Numbered from the stretch's first letter, positions 1 to 7,653 are shown. The stretch is 64,000 bases of DNA from Micromonospora chokoriensis (GCF_000718555.1 NZ_JOAN01000001.1:496001-560000); one strand, 5' to 3'. The notes: generated from the letters alone by a model not told the origin. Translations and numbers: made by a program.

Positions 1-503
1 CGACCGAGGTGTTGCCCGAGCGGGCCGGCGTCGACGAGTTCGAGCAGCAACTCGACCGTGATCTGCTCTGGCGGCATCTCCGGGCGTTGCCCAACCGGCA
101 ACGGGCCGTGCTGGTGCTGCGTTACTACGAGGACATGTCGGAGGCGCAGACCGCCGCGATGCTGGACATTTCGCCGGGGACGGTGAAGAGCCAGACGTCT
201 CGGGCGCTGGCCACGCTGCGTCGGCGGATGGACGCGGACACCGCAGCGGACCTCGCCGCCGCAGCCGGCATTGCCCGACCGGCCACTGCCCCCGGTGGGT
301 CGGCCGGTGACGCGGGGCGGACGGCGGGCTCCGCCTCCCGGACCGGACGGGCTCCGGCCACCGGTGCCGTCGCGACTTCCCGGCCACGGCAGGTGCCTGG
401 CCGACCCGTGCCGCGCCCTGCCGTGCCGCGTCCGATCACCCCGCAGATCGTGCTGCCCACCGCCCCGGCGGCCGTGCCCGTCGGCACGGGCTCCGGGGAG
501 TAG
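1..503 (+). CDS. RNA polymerase sigma factor, SigE-type ECF family (5' truncated by window)
   Basis: Only the C-terminal part lies in the window; the frame is open from base 3 and ends at TAG 501-503. It shows a sigma-70 region 4 helix-turn-helix: LPNRQRAVLVLRYYEDMSEA followed by AAMLDISPGTVKSQTSRAL, typical of actinobacterial ECF factors of the SigE family that redirect RNA polymerase to stress or envelope regulons. Beyond region 4 there is a tail of about 75 residues rich in Pro, Ala and Arg with no recognisable fold. A GTG start for the next gene follows 2 bases after the stop, so the two genes are almost certainly one operon, and the downstream membrane protein may be its partner or regulator (inference). 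Confidence 0.85.
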   Translation, partial: TEVLPERAGVDEFEQQLDRDLLWRHLRALPNRQRAVLVLRYYEDMSEAQTAAMLDISPGTVKSQTSRALATLRRRMDADTAADLAAAAGIARPATAPGGSAGDAGRTAGSASRTGRAPATGAVATSRPRQVPGRPVPRPAVPRPITPQIVLPTAPAAVPVGTGSGE

Positions 504-505
504 TA

Positions 506-1768
506 GTGATTGAGTTCCCCGACCGGCCCGACAACCTGACGGACGGCCCACGGCGTTCATACCAGGTGCGGCCTGACGAGCTGGAAGGTGCGGTGCGGGA
601 GACCCTCTCGCACCAGGTAGCCCTTGCCCGCCCACTGGGCGTCGATCCGGCGGGTCAGGCCATCCGCCGCGCCAACCGGATTCGGCGTCGGCGCACCGGC
701 GCCGGACTGGCCCTCGCGGCGGTCACCACCGTGCTGCTCGGCGCTGGCATGGTCCAGCTCGGTGCCGCGACCGGGCGGGACGACTCACCCATCGCGGTGA
801 TCGGTGATCCGGACCCGGCCCACCGGCCGCTCCCGACGGCCAGCGTTCCTGGCCCCAGCCCTGCACCCAAAACGTCGGCCTCCCCGCTCGTGAGCCAGAC
901 ACTTGTCAGCGCCGACGGGCGACCGCTGGTGCTGTCCGACGTCGGGCCGGCCGAACGCGCCCAGCCCCTGTCCGGAGGCGGCGGTTGGCTGGTGGTCGGT
1001 GTGCCGACCACCGCCGGGCGCTCCCTCTGGGTGGTGCGCGACGACGGCCTGGTGCAGGTGCTGCTGGCCGGGGCGGGCACGATCGTCCTGGCCCCGGACA
1101 GCCTCCAGGTCGCCTGGCGCGACGGCAGCGACCTGCTGGTGGCGGGCGTGGCGAACGCCCAACTCATCGGGGCGGTGCGCACCCCGGCACCTGCGGCGGC
1201 GGAGCCCGTCCGGTTCGTCGGTGACAGCGTGCTGGTCCGACTCGACCCGGCCGGCCCTGGCCACACTCTCTGGCGGCCCGGTGCCGGGCCGTTGCCCGAG
1301 ACGCTCGATGAGAAGAGTCTCAACGTCTACGGGCAGCTACCCGACGGGCGGCTCGTTGGCCAGGTCGCCACGATCGACCTGGGCAGGACCTGCCTGGCCG
1401 TCCTCGCCCCGGAACGTCACCTGGACCCGGTACGCACCGGCTGCGGCCCAGACCTCAGCCGGGACGGGATCGGCGGGGTCTCCCCGGACGGGCGGTGGCT
1501 GCTGGTGAACGGGTCGATCGGCAAGGCCAGCCGGTCCCTTCTCGTCGACCTGCAGCGGCTCGGGCCGGGTGCGACAGCCGTGCCGGCCGGGCCGCCGATG
1601 ACCGGTGCGATCGTCTGGAGCAACGAGATCCAAGCCTCCTACCTCGACGGCGACGGCGAGCTGGTCCGGGTCGACGTCGGTCGGGTGCGGGCCGGGAGAC
1701 CCGCCAGCCCCGCTGCGGTGCCCAGCGTGCCAGCCGGGGGCCGGCCGGTTCTGGTGCAGAGCTTCTGA
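506..1768 (+). CDS. Membrane-anchored protein with beta-propeller-like exterior; possible sigma-factor partner
   Basis: 420-residue protein starting at GTG 506, preceded by GGGGAG at 495-500. About 55 N-terminal residues are predicted cytosolic, followed by one transmembrane helix near residues 64-85 (AVTTVLLGAGMVQLG) and a long Ser/Pro/Ala linker. The remaining roughly 280 residues are predicted outside and show repeated short beta-strand blocks with turns such as SPDGRWLLV, resembling WD40/TolB-like propeller blades. This layout (cytosolic head, one helix, extracytoplasmic sensor) directly behind an ECF sigma gene is the architecture of anti-sigma or sigma-associated membrane proteins. No zinc-binding HxxxCxxC anti-sigma motif is visible in the head, so the regulatory role is inference. 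Confidence 0.7.
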   Translation: MIEFPDRPDNLTDGPRRSYQVRPDELEGAVRETLSHQVALARPLGVDPAGQAIRRANRIRRRRTGAGLALAAVTTVLLGAGMVQLGAATGRDDSPIAVIGDPDPAHRPLPTASVPGPSPAPKTSASPLVSQTLVSADGRPLVLSDVGPAERAQPLSGGGGWLVVGVPTTAGRSLWVVRDDGLVQVLLAGAGTIVLAPDSLQVAWRDGSDLLVAGVANAQLIGAVRTPAPAAAEPVRFVGDSVLVRLDPAGPGHTLWRPGAGPLPETLDEKSLNVYGQLPDGRLVGQVATIDLGRTCLAVLAPERHLDPVRTGCGPDLSRDGIGGVSPDGRWLLVNGSIGKASRSLLVDLQRLGPGATAVPAGPPMTGAIVWSNEIQASYLDGDGELVRVDVGRVRAGRPASPAAVPSVPAGGRPVLVQSF

Positions 1769-1828
1769 CCCCGGCAACCGGGCACGCTATGTGAGCCAGG
1801 CTCGCGTTTTCCTCGGTAGCGTCAGACG

Positions 1829-2701
1829 GTGACCTCGCGTACCGGCTCCACCCCTCGGATCGACCTGCACACCCACTCGACGGCCAGCGACGGCACGCTG
1901 ACCCCGGCCGAGCTGGTCGGCGCGGCCTTCGACGCCGGGCTGGACGTGCTCGCGATCACCGACCACGACACCACCGCCGGCTGGGCGCCGGCCGTGGACG
2001 CGCTGCCGCCAGGGCTGCGGCTGCTTCGCGGCGCGGAGTTGTCGTGTCGCTGGTCCGGTGCGCAGCCGGCGGTGCCGCTGCACCTGCTGGCGTACCTGTT
2101 CGACCCCGACCATCCAGAGTTGGTGGCCGAGCTGGCCCGGGTGCGGGCCGCCCGGGAAGAGCGCGGTGAACGGATGGTCACCCTCCTGCGGGCCGACGGC
2201 ATCGACGTGAACTGGCCGGACATCCTGGCCGGCGCGGGTGGCGGCACCGTGGGGCGTCCGCACATCGCACAGGCACTCATCCGCGCTGGCCTGGTCGGCA
2301 GCGTCCGGGAGGCGTTCGGCCCGGACTGGCTGGGCGAGCGGTACCGGCTGCCCAAGGAGGACATCGACGTGTTCCGGGCGGTCCGGCTGGTCCGGGAGGC
2401 CGGAGGTGTGCCGGTCTTCGCCCACCCCCGGGCCACCCGACGCGGCCGGGTGGTGCCCGACGAGCTGATCGCCGAGCTGGCCGCCGCCGGGCTCGCCGGG
2501 CTCGAGGCCGACCACGAGGACCACAGCCCGGCCGAGCGGGAGCAGGTGCGGGCGCTCGCCGCCGAGCTGGGCCTGCTCGTCACCGGCTCGTCGGACTTCC
2601 ACGGCACCCACAAGACCGTTCAGCTCGGAGAGTTCAGCACCAGCGTCGAGGCGTACGAGCGCATCGTCGCCGCCGGGGTGATCGAGGTCGCTTCGGGCTG
2701 A
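1829..2701 (+). CDS. PHP-domain metal-dependent phosphoesterase (YciV/TrpH, RNase AM-like)
   Basis: 290 residues from GTG 1829. The PHP-fold metal motifs are intact: IDLHTHSTASDGT near residues 11-23, ITDHDTTAGW near 43-52, VFAHPRATRRG near 196-206 and a C-terminal GSSDFHGTHK. Length and motif order match the YciV/TrpH family. E. coli members (RNase AM) are 5'-3' exonucleases acting on short RNA or 3',5'-bisphosphate nucleotides. No polymerase domain is attached, so this is a stand-alone enzyme. It is followed 41 bases later by marC on the same strand. Confidence 0.85.
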   Translation: MTSRTGSTPRIDLHTHSTASDGTLTPAELVGAAFDAGLDVLAITDHDTTAGWAPAVDALPPGLRLLRGAELSCRWSGAQPAVPLHLLAYLFDPDHPELVAELARVRAAREERGERMVTLLRADGIDVNWPDILAGAGGGTVGRPHIAQALIRAGLVGSVREAFGPDWLGERYRLPKEDIDVFRAVRLVREAGGVPVFAHPRATRRGRVVPDELIAELAAAGLAGLEADHEDHSPAEREQVRALAAELGLLVTGSSDFHGTHKTVQLGEFSTSVEAYERIVAAGVIEVASG

Positions 2702-2742
2702 TCCGGGTATTTCGCCCACGACGGCGCGGCTAGGTTGACCAT

Positions 2743-3357
2743 GTGGACCTGAAGTTGTTCGGCGAGGTTTTCGTGACCCTGCTGGTGATCACCGACCCGC
2801 CGGGCATGGTGCCGATCTTCCTGGCGCTGACCGGCCCGCTGCCCGCTCGTGACCGCAATCGGGCCGCCTGGCAGGCCGTCACGTTGGCGTTGGGCGTGAT
2901 CGTGGTCTTCGCGGTGGCGGGGCAGACCCTGCTGGACTACCTGCACGTGGACCTGCCGGCGTTGCAGGCGGCCGGTGGGCTGCTGCTCGTGCTCGTCGCC
3001 CTGGAGCTGCTGACCGGCAAGACCGACGGCCCGAGTCCGGACGCCACCTCGAACATCGCGCTGGTGCCGCTGGGCACCCCGCTGCTGGCCGGCCCGGGCG
3101 CCATCGTGGCCACCATGCTCTTCGTCCAGCAGGCCGACGGGTTTGGCGACTACACCGCCATCGCCGTGGCGATCCTCGCCGTGATGCTCGCGGTCTGGAT
3201 CGTGCTGCGCTTCTCCGGCGGCATCGTGAAGATCCTGCGCCCCGGCGGGATCGAGGTGCTGACCCGGATCGCCGGCCTGCTGCTCGCCGCGATCGCCGTG
3301 CAGCTCATCGCCGACGCGGTGTTCGCCTTCGTCACGCAGTACGTGAACATGACCTGA
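2743..3357 (+). CDS. marC: MarC family integral membrane protein
   Basis: 204 residues, GTG start at 2743. The sequence is almost entirely hydrophobic with about six transmembrane helices and carries the MarC family signature ITDPPGMVPIFLALT at the end of helix 1 and PLGTPLLAGPGAI in the middle. MarC/UPF0056 proteins sit in the cytoplasmic membrane; their transported substrate is unknown despite the historical name (multiple antibiotic resistance). Length agrees with the family (about 200-215). It lies between the PHP enzyme and a RecB-like nuclease on the same strand, with no obvious functional link. Confidence 0.88.
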   Translation: MDLKLFGEVFVTLLVITDPPGMVPIFLALTGPLPARDRNRAAWQAVTLALGVIVVFAVAGQTLLDYLHVDLPALQAAGGLLLVLVALELLTGKTDGPSPDATSNIALVPLGTPLLAGPGAIVATMLFVQQADGFGDYTAIAVAILAVMLAVWIVLRFSGGIVKILRPGGIEVLTRIAGLLLAAIAVQLIADAVFAFVTQYVNMT

Positions 3358-3401
3358 CCGCCTCACCCACGGTGTCGGAGGTGGATGGCAGGATCGCAGG
3401 C

Positions 3402-4322
3402 GTGCGACGATCCTCATCAGCGGGCCGACCCGCCGCCGGCGGCCGGGCCCCGAAGCAGCGCGCCGGCGGCGCCGAGCAGCTCGGCTTCGAGGGCATGCCG
3501 GAGCGGCTGTTCGTCTGCACCCCGAGCAAACTCGGTGCGTACGCGGACTGCCCCCGCCGCTACCGCTACTCCTACGTCGACCGGCCCGCCCCACCCAAGG
3601 GCCCACCGTGGGCGCACAACTCGCTCGGCGCCAGCGTGCACACCGCCCTGAAAAACTGGTATGCGCTCGCCGCCGACCGGCGGCGCCCCGAGGCGCTGGC
3701 GACGCTGCTCAAGGGCACCTGGGTCCGCGAGGGCTACCGTGACGACGAGCAGGAACGGGCCGCCTACCGGCGGGCGTTGGGGTGGCTGGAGGCGTACGTC
3801 GAGACGCTGGAACCGGATAACGATCCGCTCGGCGTGGAGCGGGTGGTGGCGGTCAAGACCGCCGTGTTGGCGTTCAACGGCCGCGCCGACCGGATCGACT
3901 CACGGCCCGGGCCGGAAGGGCCGGAGCTGGTCATCGTCGACTACAAGACCGGTCGCACCGGGCTGGACACGGACGACGCCCGGGGTTCGCAGGCGCTGGC
4001 GCTCTACGCGTACGCCGCCGAGCGGGTGTTCCGCCGGCCGTGCCGTCGGGTGGAGCTGCACCACCTGCCGACTGGCACGGTCGCCGGCCACGACCACACC
4101 GTCGAGTCGCTGGCCCGGCAGCTGACCCGCGCGGAGGAGACGGCCCGCGACATCATGGCCGCCGAACGGGCAGTCGCGGACGGCTCCGACGCGGACGAGG
4201 CTTTCCCGGTGGCACCCAGCCCACGCTGTGGCTGGTGCGACTTCCGGCGGCACTGCCCGGCTGGCGCTCAGGTCCCCGGCAAGGAGCCGTGGGCGGCCAT
4301 GGACCGGCCGGCCGACGGTTGA
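3402..4322 (+). CDS. PD-(D/E)XK nuclease, RecB/Cas4-like, with four-cysteine cluster
   Basis: 306 residues from GTG 3402; in-frame GTGs at 3372 and 3381 are alternatives, and none has a strong ribosome site. The N-terminal part contains FVCTPSKLGAYADCPRRYRY, the centre contains the nuclease core FNGRADRID then LVIVDYKTGR (the D and the ExK/DYK metal residues of RecB-family nucleases), and the C-terminus has CGWCDFRRHC. One upstream Cys plus this triple matches the 4Fe-4S cluster of AddB/Cas4-type nucleases. It is a single-domain protein without helicase motifs and there is no CRISPR locus nearby, so a DNA-repair or processing role is most likely, with the actual substrate unknown. Confidence 0.85.
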   Translation: MRRSSSAGRPAAGGRAPKQRAGGAEQLGFEGMPERLFVCTPSKLGAYADCPRRYRYSYVDRPAPPKGPPWAHNSLGASVHTALKNWYALAADRRRPEALATLLKGTWVREGYRDDEQERAAYRRALGWLEAYVETLEPDNDPLGVERVVAVKTAVLAFNGRADRIDSRPGPEGPELVIVDYKTGRTGLDTDDARGSQALALYAYAAERVFRRPCRRVELHHLPTGTVAGHDHTVESLARQLTRAEETARDIMAAERAVADGSDADEAFPVAPSPRCGWCDFRRHCPAGAQVPGKEPWAAMDRPADG

Positions 4323-4340
4323 CCCCGGAGCACCGGACGG

Positions 4341-5201
4341 TCAGGCCAGCGGAGTAGCGGCGTGGCGCGCGGCCCGCTCCTTGGCGGCCTGTATCAGCGG
4401 CCCCTCCACGTAGCGGCGGGGGACGGCAGCGAGCGCGAGCCGCAGCGCACGCACGCTCAGGTCCGCCGACAACGCGGTGGTCGGTAGACCGAGACCCCCG
4501 TACATTCGGCGCGCCCACGCCGGGAGCAGCGCGAACGCGGTGCCGGCGATCCCCAGGTACGCCCAGCGCGGCGGCCCGAGCGTGAGCCCCAACCGGGCCG
4601 GCAGGCTGAGCTTCCACGGCAGCGGCGGTGCGGTGAGGAACAACGCAGTCTCGGCGGCCTCCCGGGTCATCCGCAACTGTGGCCGTACGGCCTCGTAGTA
4701 GTCCGCGACCTCGGCGGCGGTGCCCGGGACAGTGGTCGGGTCCAGGCCGACCAGGGCGGCGCAGCGGCGCTGCTCGGTGTAGTAGCCGTCCACCTCGGCG
4801 TCGCTCAGCGGCAGCCCGGCCCGCCGGGCCGTGCTCAGGAACGACTCGACCTCGGTCACGTGCACCCAACGCAGTAGGTCCGGATCGTCGATTCGGAACT
4901 CGGCACCGGTGAGCGGGTCGGTGGCCCGCAGCCGGGCGTGCAGCCGGCGCAGCCGGGCTCCGGCCGATTCCGCCTCGGCGGTGGTCCCGTAGACGGTGGT
5001 CGCCACGTAGGTGCCGGTGCGGACCAGTCGACCCCAGGCGTCGGTGCGGTAGTTGCTGTTCTGCGCGACCCCCGCCATGGCCCGCGGGTGCAACGCCTGG
5101 AGGTAGAGCGAACGCAGACCAGCGACGATCAGGATCGGCTCCTCGTGCACCTTCCACGTGACCGAACCCGGACCGAAGAGGCCGAGGTCATCGGAGTCCA
5201 C
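4341..5201 (-). CDS. MpaB-type oxygenase family protein (DUF2236)
   Basis: 286 residues. The N-terminus LGLFGPGSVTWKVHEEP, LQALHPRAMAGVAQNS and the RTGTYVATTVYG segment are typical of the DUF2236 / MpaB / latex-clearing-protein superfamily, haem-b oxygenases with conserved His and Arg residues; Arg and His residues are present in the matching helices (LHPRAM, RWVHVTE). MpaB cleaves a farnesyl chain in mycophenolate synthesis and Lcp cleaves rubber, but most actinobacterial members have unknown substrates. It lies on the minus strand downstream of the fur gene with an 81-base gap containing a tandem duplication. Confidence 0.85.
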   Translation of the reverse strand: MDSDDLGLFGPGSVTWKVHEEPILIVAGLRSLYLQALHPRAMAGVAQNSNYRTDAWGRLVRTGTYVATTVYGTTAEAESAGARLRRLHARLRATDPLTGAEFRIDDPDLLRWVHVTEVESFLSTARRAGLPLSDAEVDGYYTEQRRCAALVGLDPTTVPGTAAEVADYYEAVRPQLRMTREAAETALFLTAPPLPWKLSLPARLGLTLGPPRWAYLGIAGTAFALLPAWARRMYGGLGLPTTALSADLSVRALRLALAAVPRRYVEGPLIQAAKERAARHAATPLA

Positions 5202-5233
5202 CGCCCAAGAGTGCCACGGTCGGGCGGGCCTCG

Positions 5234-5275
5234 CCGGTCCCGTGCCGCCTGCGCCCCGGTCCCGTGCCGCCTGCG
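5234..5275. repeat. Tandem 20-bp duplication, period 22
   Basis: The 20-base unit CCGGTCCCGTGCCGCCTGCG occurs at 5234-5253 and again at 5256-5275. It lies in the gap between the fur gene and the MpaB-like gene, upstream of the latter. No function is evident; it may be replication slippage. Confidence 0.8.
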
Positions 5276-5282
5276 GCGCCGC

Positions 5283-5711
5283 TCAGACGTCGGCGGAGCG
5301 GCGGGCCCGGCAGCCCGGGCAGAGACCCCAGAAGGTCACCTCGGCCTCGTCCACCTCGAACCCGTGCGCCACATTCGGTTCCAGGCACGGGGCGCTGCCC
5401 ACCGCACAGTCGATGTCGGCGATCTCGCCGCAGCCCCGGCAGACCACGTGGTGGTGGTTGTCGCCCACCCGTGCCTCGTAGCGGGCGGGACTGCCGGCCG
5501 GCTCGATCCGACGCGACAGCCCGGCCCGTGACAGCGCGCCCAGCACGTCGTAGACCGCCTGGGTGGAGACCGAGTCGAGACGTTCGCGGACCTGCCGGGT
5601 GATTTCGTCGACCTCCAGGTGGCCGCCGTCGGCCAGCACGTCGAGCACCGCGAGGCGTGGCCGCGTGACACGTAGGCCCCTCGACCGCAGCAGCTCCTCA
5701 GCACCGGACAT
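5283..5711 (-). CDS. Fur family metal-responsive transcriptional regulator
   Basis: 142 residues starting at ATG 5711 (MSGAEELLRSRGLRVTRPRL). The N-terminal half is the winged-helix DNA-binding domain (RGLRVTRPRLAVLDVLADGG, then STQAVYDVLGALSRAGL). The C-terminal dimerisation/metal domain has HHHVVCRGCGEI and a final CPGC, the two CxxC pairs forming the structural zinc site, plus the HHHV metal-sensing motif. Length and the N-terminal ELLRSRGLRVT resemble the FurA/CatR subgroup that usually represses an adjacent katG/catalase gene. No catalase is present here, only the MpaB-like oxygenase downstream, so its target is not evident from context. Confidence 0.88.
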   Translation of the reverse strand: MSGAEELLRSRGLRVTRPRLAVLDVLADGGHLEVDEITRQVRERLDSVSTQAVYDVLGALSRAGLSRRIEPAGSPARYEARVGDNHHHVVCRGCGEIADIDCAVGSAPCLEPNVAHGFEVDEAEVTFWGLCPGCRARRSADV

Positions 5712-5913
5712 TCGCCAATGACAGCACGCCCGATCAGCATCGACAACCGTCGCCCGCCCCGGGTGGCCACCGACACAGCCAGGCAAGATCTAGAGTACGG
5801 CCACCGAGGGTGAACCCGATCGACGCCGCGCGCGTGTGTCCGGTCGAGAGCCGGGGGACGATCGGCGGACCATAGGCTGACCACCCCTGACCATGATCCA
5901 CCTGGAGGGTGCG

Positions 5914-6396
5914 ATGTTCGAGGAGATCCTGGGTCTACCGGCACACGTTCTGGTGATCCACGCGGTCGTCGTGTTCGTACCGCTGCTGGCGGTGCTGGCC
6001 ATCGCGTACGTGGGGCTGCCGAGGTGGCGGCATCGGCTGGACTGGGCTCTGGGCCTCCTCGCCGTGGCCGCGCCGGTGACCGCCTTCGTCGCGGTGGAGT
6101 CGGGGGAGGCGCTCACCGACGCGCTTGTCGCCCGGGGCTTCCAGGGGCCGATCCTCGATCAGATCTTCGAGCACTCCCGCTACGGCGACATCCTGTTCCG
6201 CGTCGTGGTGCCGCTCGGGATCGTGGCCATCCTGCTGCTCGTCGCGACCAGTGGGCACCCCCGGGTACCGCAGTTGCCGGCGCTGGTCACCCCGGTGCTG
6301 TCGGTGGCGGTCGTGGCGCTCGCCATCGCCGCCCTGGTCTACGTCTACCTGACCGGCCACTCCGGCGCCGAGACCGTCTGGGGCACCACCCTCTGA
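5914..6396 (+). CDS. DUF2231 integral membrane protein
   Basis: 160 residues. ATG 5914 is chosen because GGAGGG at 5904-5909 is well spaced; an ATG at 5893 in the same frame lacks a site. The protein begins MFEEILGLPAHVLVIHAVVV, the typical DUF2231 opening with a conserved His in the first membrane helix, and has four hydrophobic helices. Family members are small bacterial membrane proteins of unknown function, sometimes linked to redox or haem proteins. It is divergently oriented from fur, sharing a roughly 200-base upstream region. Confidence 0.82.
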   Translation: MFEEILGLPAHVLVIHAVVVFVPLLAVLAIAYVGLPRWRHRLDWALGLLAVAAPVTAFVAVESGEALTDALVARGFQGPILDQIFEHSRYGDILFRVVVPLGIVAILLLVATSGHPRVPQLPALVTPVLSVAVVALAIAALVYVYLTGHSGAETVWGTTL

Positions 6397-6417
6397 CCTC
6401 CCGCCCGGGGGCGAGCG

Positions 6418-6870
6418 TCAGAAGATGACTCGCGAGCAGAGCAGGCAGAGCAGAACCAGCAGCACCACACCGGCCGCCGCGCCGAAGCCGTAGGTGACCC
6501 GCTGCGAGCGCTGCTCGGCCGCGTCCAGGTCGGCCATGTCCTGCGGCGGCAGCTGTCGCGGTGGCGCCGGCTGCAGATGTACGGGCGGACGCCAACCCGC
6601 CGGCGGCGGCATGCTCGGCGGCGGGCCGGCGTACCCGCTGGCGGCGTGCCCGGTCGGCGACGGGCCGGTGGGGCTGGTCGACGGGCCGGTGGGGCCGCTC
6701 GGCGGTGGGCTGGCGTACCCGCTTGGCGGTGGGTTGGTGGGGCTGGTCGACTGGCCGCTTGGCGGTGTGGCTGCGGGGGCGGCGGGAGGTTGGTCCGGCA
6801 CCGCGCCGTCACCGGTGCCGGGCCGTCGCCAGTAGTCGTCCGGGTCGCTGCCACCGCTGGGGGTCGTCAC
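6418..6870 (-). CDS. Proline-rich tail-anchored membrane protein, unknown function
   Basis: 150 residues from GTG 6870 (TTPSGGSDPDDYWRRPG). About 100 residues are Pro/Ser/Gly/Thr-rich low complexity with repeats of the GPTGPSTSPTGPSP kind. A short charged stretch (DMADLDAAEQRSQRVTYGFG) precedes a single C-terminal transmembrane helix (AAAGVVLLVLLCLLCSRVIF). This is a tail-anchored arrangement with a disordered cytosolic arm. The reading frame stays open upstream to 6963 through a duplicated 36-bp unit, but the GTG start fits the usual actinobacterial start better. No family recognised. It converges on the DUF2231 gene. Confidence 0.6.
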   Translation of the reverse strand: MTTPSGGSDPDDYWRRPGTGDGAVPDQPPAAPAATPPSGQSTSPTNPPPSGYASPPPSGPTGPSTSPTGPSPTGHAASGYAGPPPSMPPPAGWRPPVHLQPAPPRQLPPQDMADLDAAEQRSQRVTYGFGAAAGVVLLVLLCLLCSRVIF

Positions 6871-6901
6871 GCCGTCCGACGCTACCAACGCCACCGGCAG
6901 C

Positions 6902-6972
6902 CCGGTCGGTTCTGGCCGGCGTGCCACGGTCGACGCTCCGGTCGGTTCTGGCCGGCGTGCCACGGTCGACGA
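6902..6972. repeat. Tandem duplication of a 36-bp unit
   Basis: A 36-base unit beginning CCGGTCGGTTCTGGCCGGCG occurs at 6902-6937 and is repeated almost exactly at 6938-6972. It lies immediately upstream of the minus-strand tail-anchored protein gene and of the divergent 60-residue protein gene, so it falls in their shared promoter region. Confidence 0.85.
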
Positions 6973-6996
6973 CCCGGCCCGCCGCTGTCGGCTGCG

Positions 6997-7365
6997 CTAG
7001 TCTTGCCGCTCGTGAGCACCGAGGACCCCGGCACGCACGGCGCGCGTGGCGACGATGACCGCGCCGTCGACCTGAGCGAAGACTTCGTGGTGCTGCCCGA
7101 GCAGACCTCTGACGACACCGACCGCGGTTGGGGCGAGCGGTCGAGCGGCAACGACGACTGGCTGCTCGCCGAACGCCCCCCGCACTGGGACTGACTCCGA
7201 CAGCCCGACCGGATCCTCCGGCGGACATCCGGCCGGGGTGTGAAGTACGGCGGCGGCCAGGCTGAGCAGCGCGGCGATCAAACCGGCCCGGAGCAGGGCT
7301 CGCCCGCCGGGCAGGGCGGGCCAGCGCAGCGGGCGTAACGCCCGCGCGGAATGTGGATTGCCCAT
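6997..7365 (-). pseudogene. Possible remnant of a single-helix membrane protein (SAF-like N-terminus)
   Basis: From ATG 7365 (upstream GGGAGG, minus strand) a frame reads MGNPHSARALRPLRWPALPG and then a membrane helix GLIAALLSLAAAVLH, before running antisense through the whole of the small acidic gene to a stop at 6997. The start, ribosome site and helix look like the N-terminus of a real gene. The later stretch PVVVAARPLAP resembles the opening of SAF domains, but it is antisense to conserved codons, so the resemblance may be chance. I interpret the region as an N-terminal remnant of a longer gene, with low certainty; a genuine 122-residue protein cannot be excluded. Confidence 0.3.
7012..7194 (+). 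CDS. Small acidic conserved protein (60 aa)
   Basis: GTG 7012 to TGA 7192-7194 encodes 60 residues beginning MSTEDPGTHGARGDDDRAVD and ending SGNDDWLLAERPPHWD. The C-terminal pattern DDTDRGWGERSSGNDDWLL...PPHWD matches my recollection of a small protein conserved across actinobacteria, always annotated as hypothetical. It is strongly acidic with no membrane segment, probably partly disordered. No clear ribosome site is seen. An antisense ORF overlaps it completely (see 6997-7365), but I judge this strand to be the real gene because of the conserved tail. Confidence 0.65.
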   Translation: MSTEDPGTHGARGDDDRAVDLSEDFVVLPEQTSDDTDRGWGERSSGNDDWLLAERPPHWD

Positions 7366-7462
7366 CGCCTCTGCCGCCTCCCGTCCCAGGGCGCCGTAGT
7401 CGGCACCCCTGGACGGCAGATTAGGCGGCTCCAGCCGCCTCGGCCGGCCCACGGCCGACGCC

Positions 7463-7490
7463 TGTGGATAACCGCTCGGCCTGTGGATAA
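7463..7490. promoter_or_regulatory. Two perfect DnaA boxes in tandem
   Basis: TGTGGATAA (reverse complement TTATCCACA, the canonical DnaA box) occurs at 7463-7471 and 7482-7490 in the same orientation, inside a 13-base direct repeat GCCTGTGGATAAC with 19-base period. They lie in a 466-base stretch without a confident gene (7195-7660), upstream of the possible minus-strand remnant. The spacing would allow cooperative DnaA binding. No dnaA, dnaN or AT-rich unwinding element is nearby, so this is not recognisable as oriC. Confidence 0.6.
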
Positions 7491-7545
7491 CGTCCATTCG
7501 GCGGCTGGATTTGCTATGGCAGGCGTGTTGGTCGGCTCACCTCGG

Positions 7546-7630
7546 GCCTTGATCGACTCGCGCTCAAGGAATCCGGGCTATCCAGGTGACGCGGACGGGC
7601 CGACTTCCTGGAACCCGAGTGGATCAAGGC
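7546..7630. repeat. Dispersed palindromic element, copy 1
   Basis: Imperfect inverted repeat: the left arm at 7546-7574 (GCCTTGATCGACTCGCGCTC...) pairs with the right arm at 7602-7630 at about 23 of 29 positions, around a 27-base centre. The reverse complement of the right arm matches the left arm of a second element at 15320-15395 at about 28 of 31 positions, so this is a repeat family rather than an isolated hairpin. Confidence 0.7.
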
Positions 7631-7653
7631 CCGACCCCACCGGGTCGGGCCTT
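7626..7653 (-). terminator. Strong hairpin downstream of fmdB
   Basis: Perfect 12-bp stem AAGGCCCGACCC / GGGTCGGGCCTT with a four-base loop CACC, starting 8 bases beyond the fmdB stop codon on the minus strand. No U-tract follows, as is common in high-GC actinobacteria. It overlaps the end of the palindromic element at 7546-7630. Confidence 0.7.

Noticed and set aside
3402..4322. Cas4-like nuclease as a sign of a CRISPR system.
   Set aside because: No repeat array and no cas1/cas2 or effector gene is present; it is a stand-alone RecB-like nuclease.
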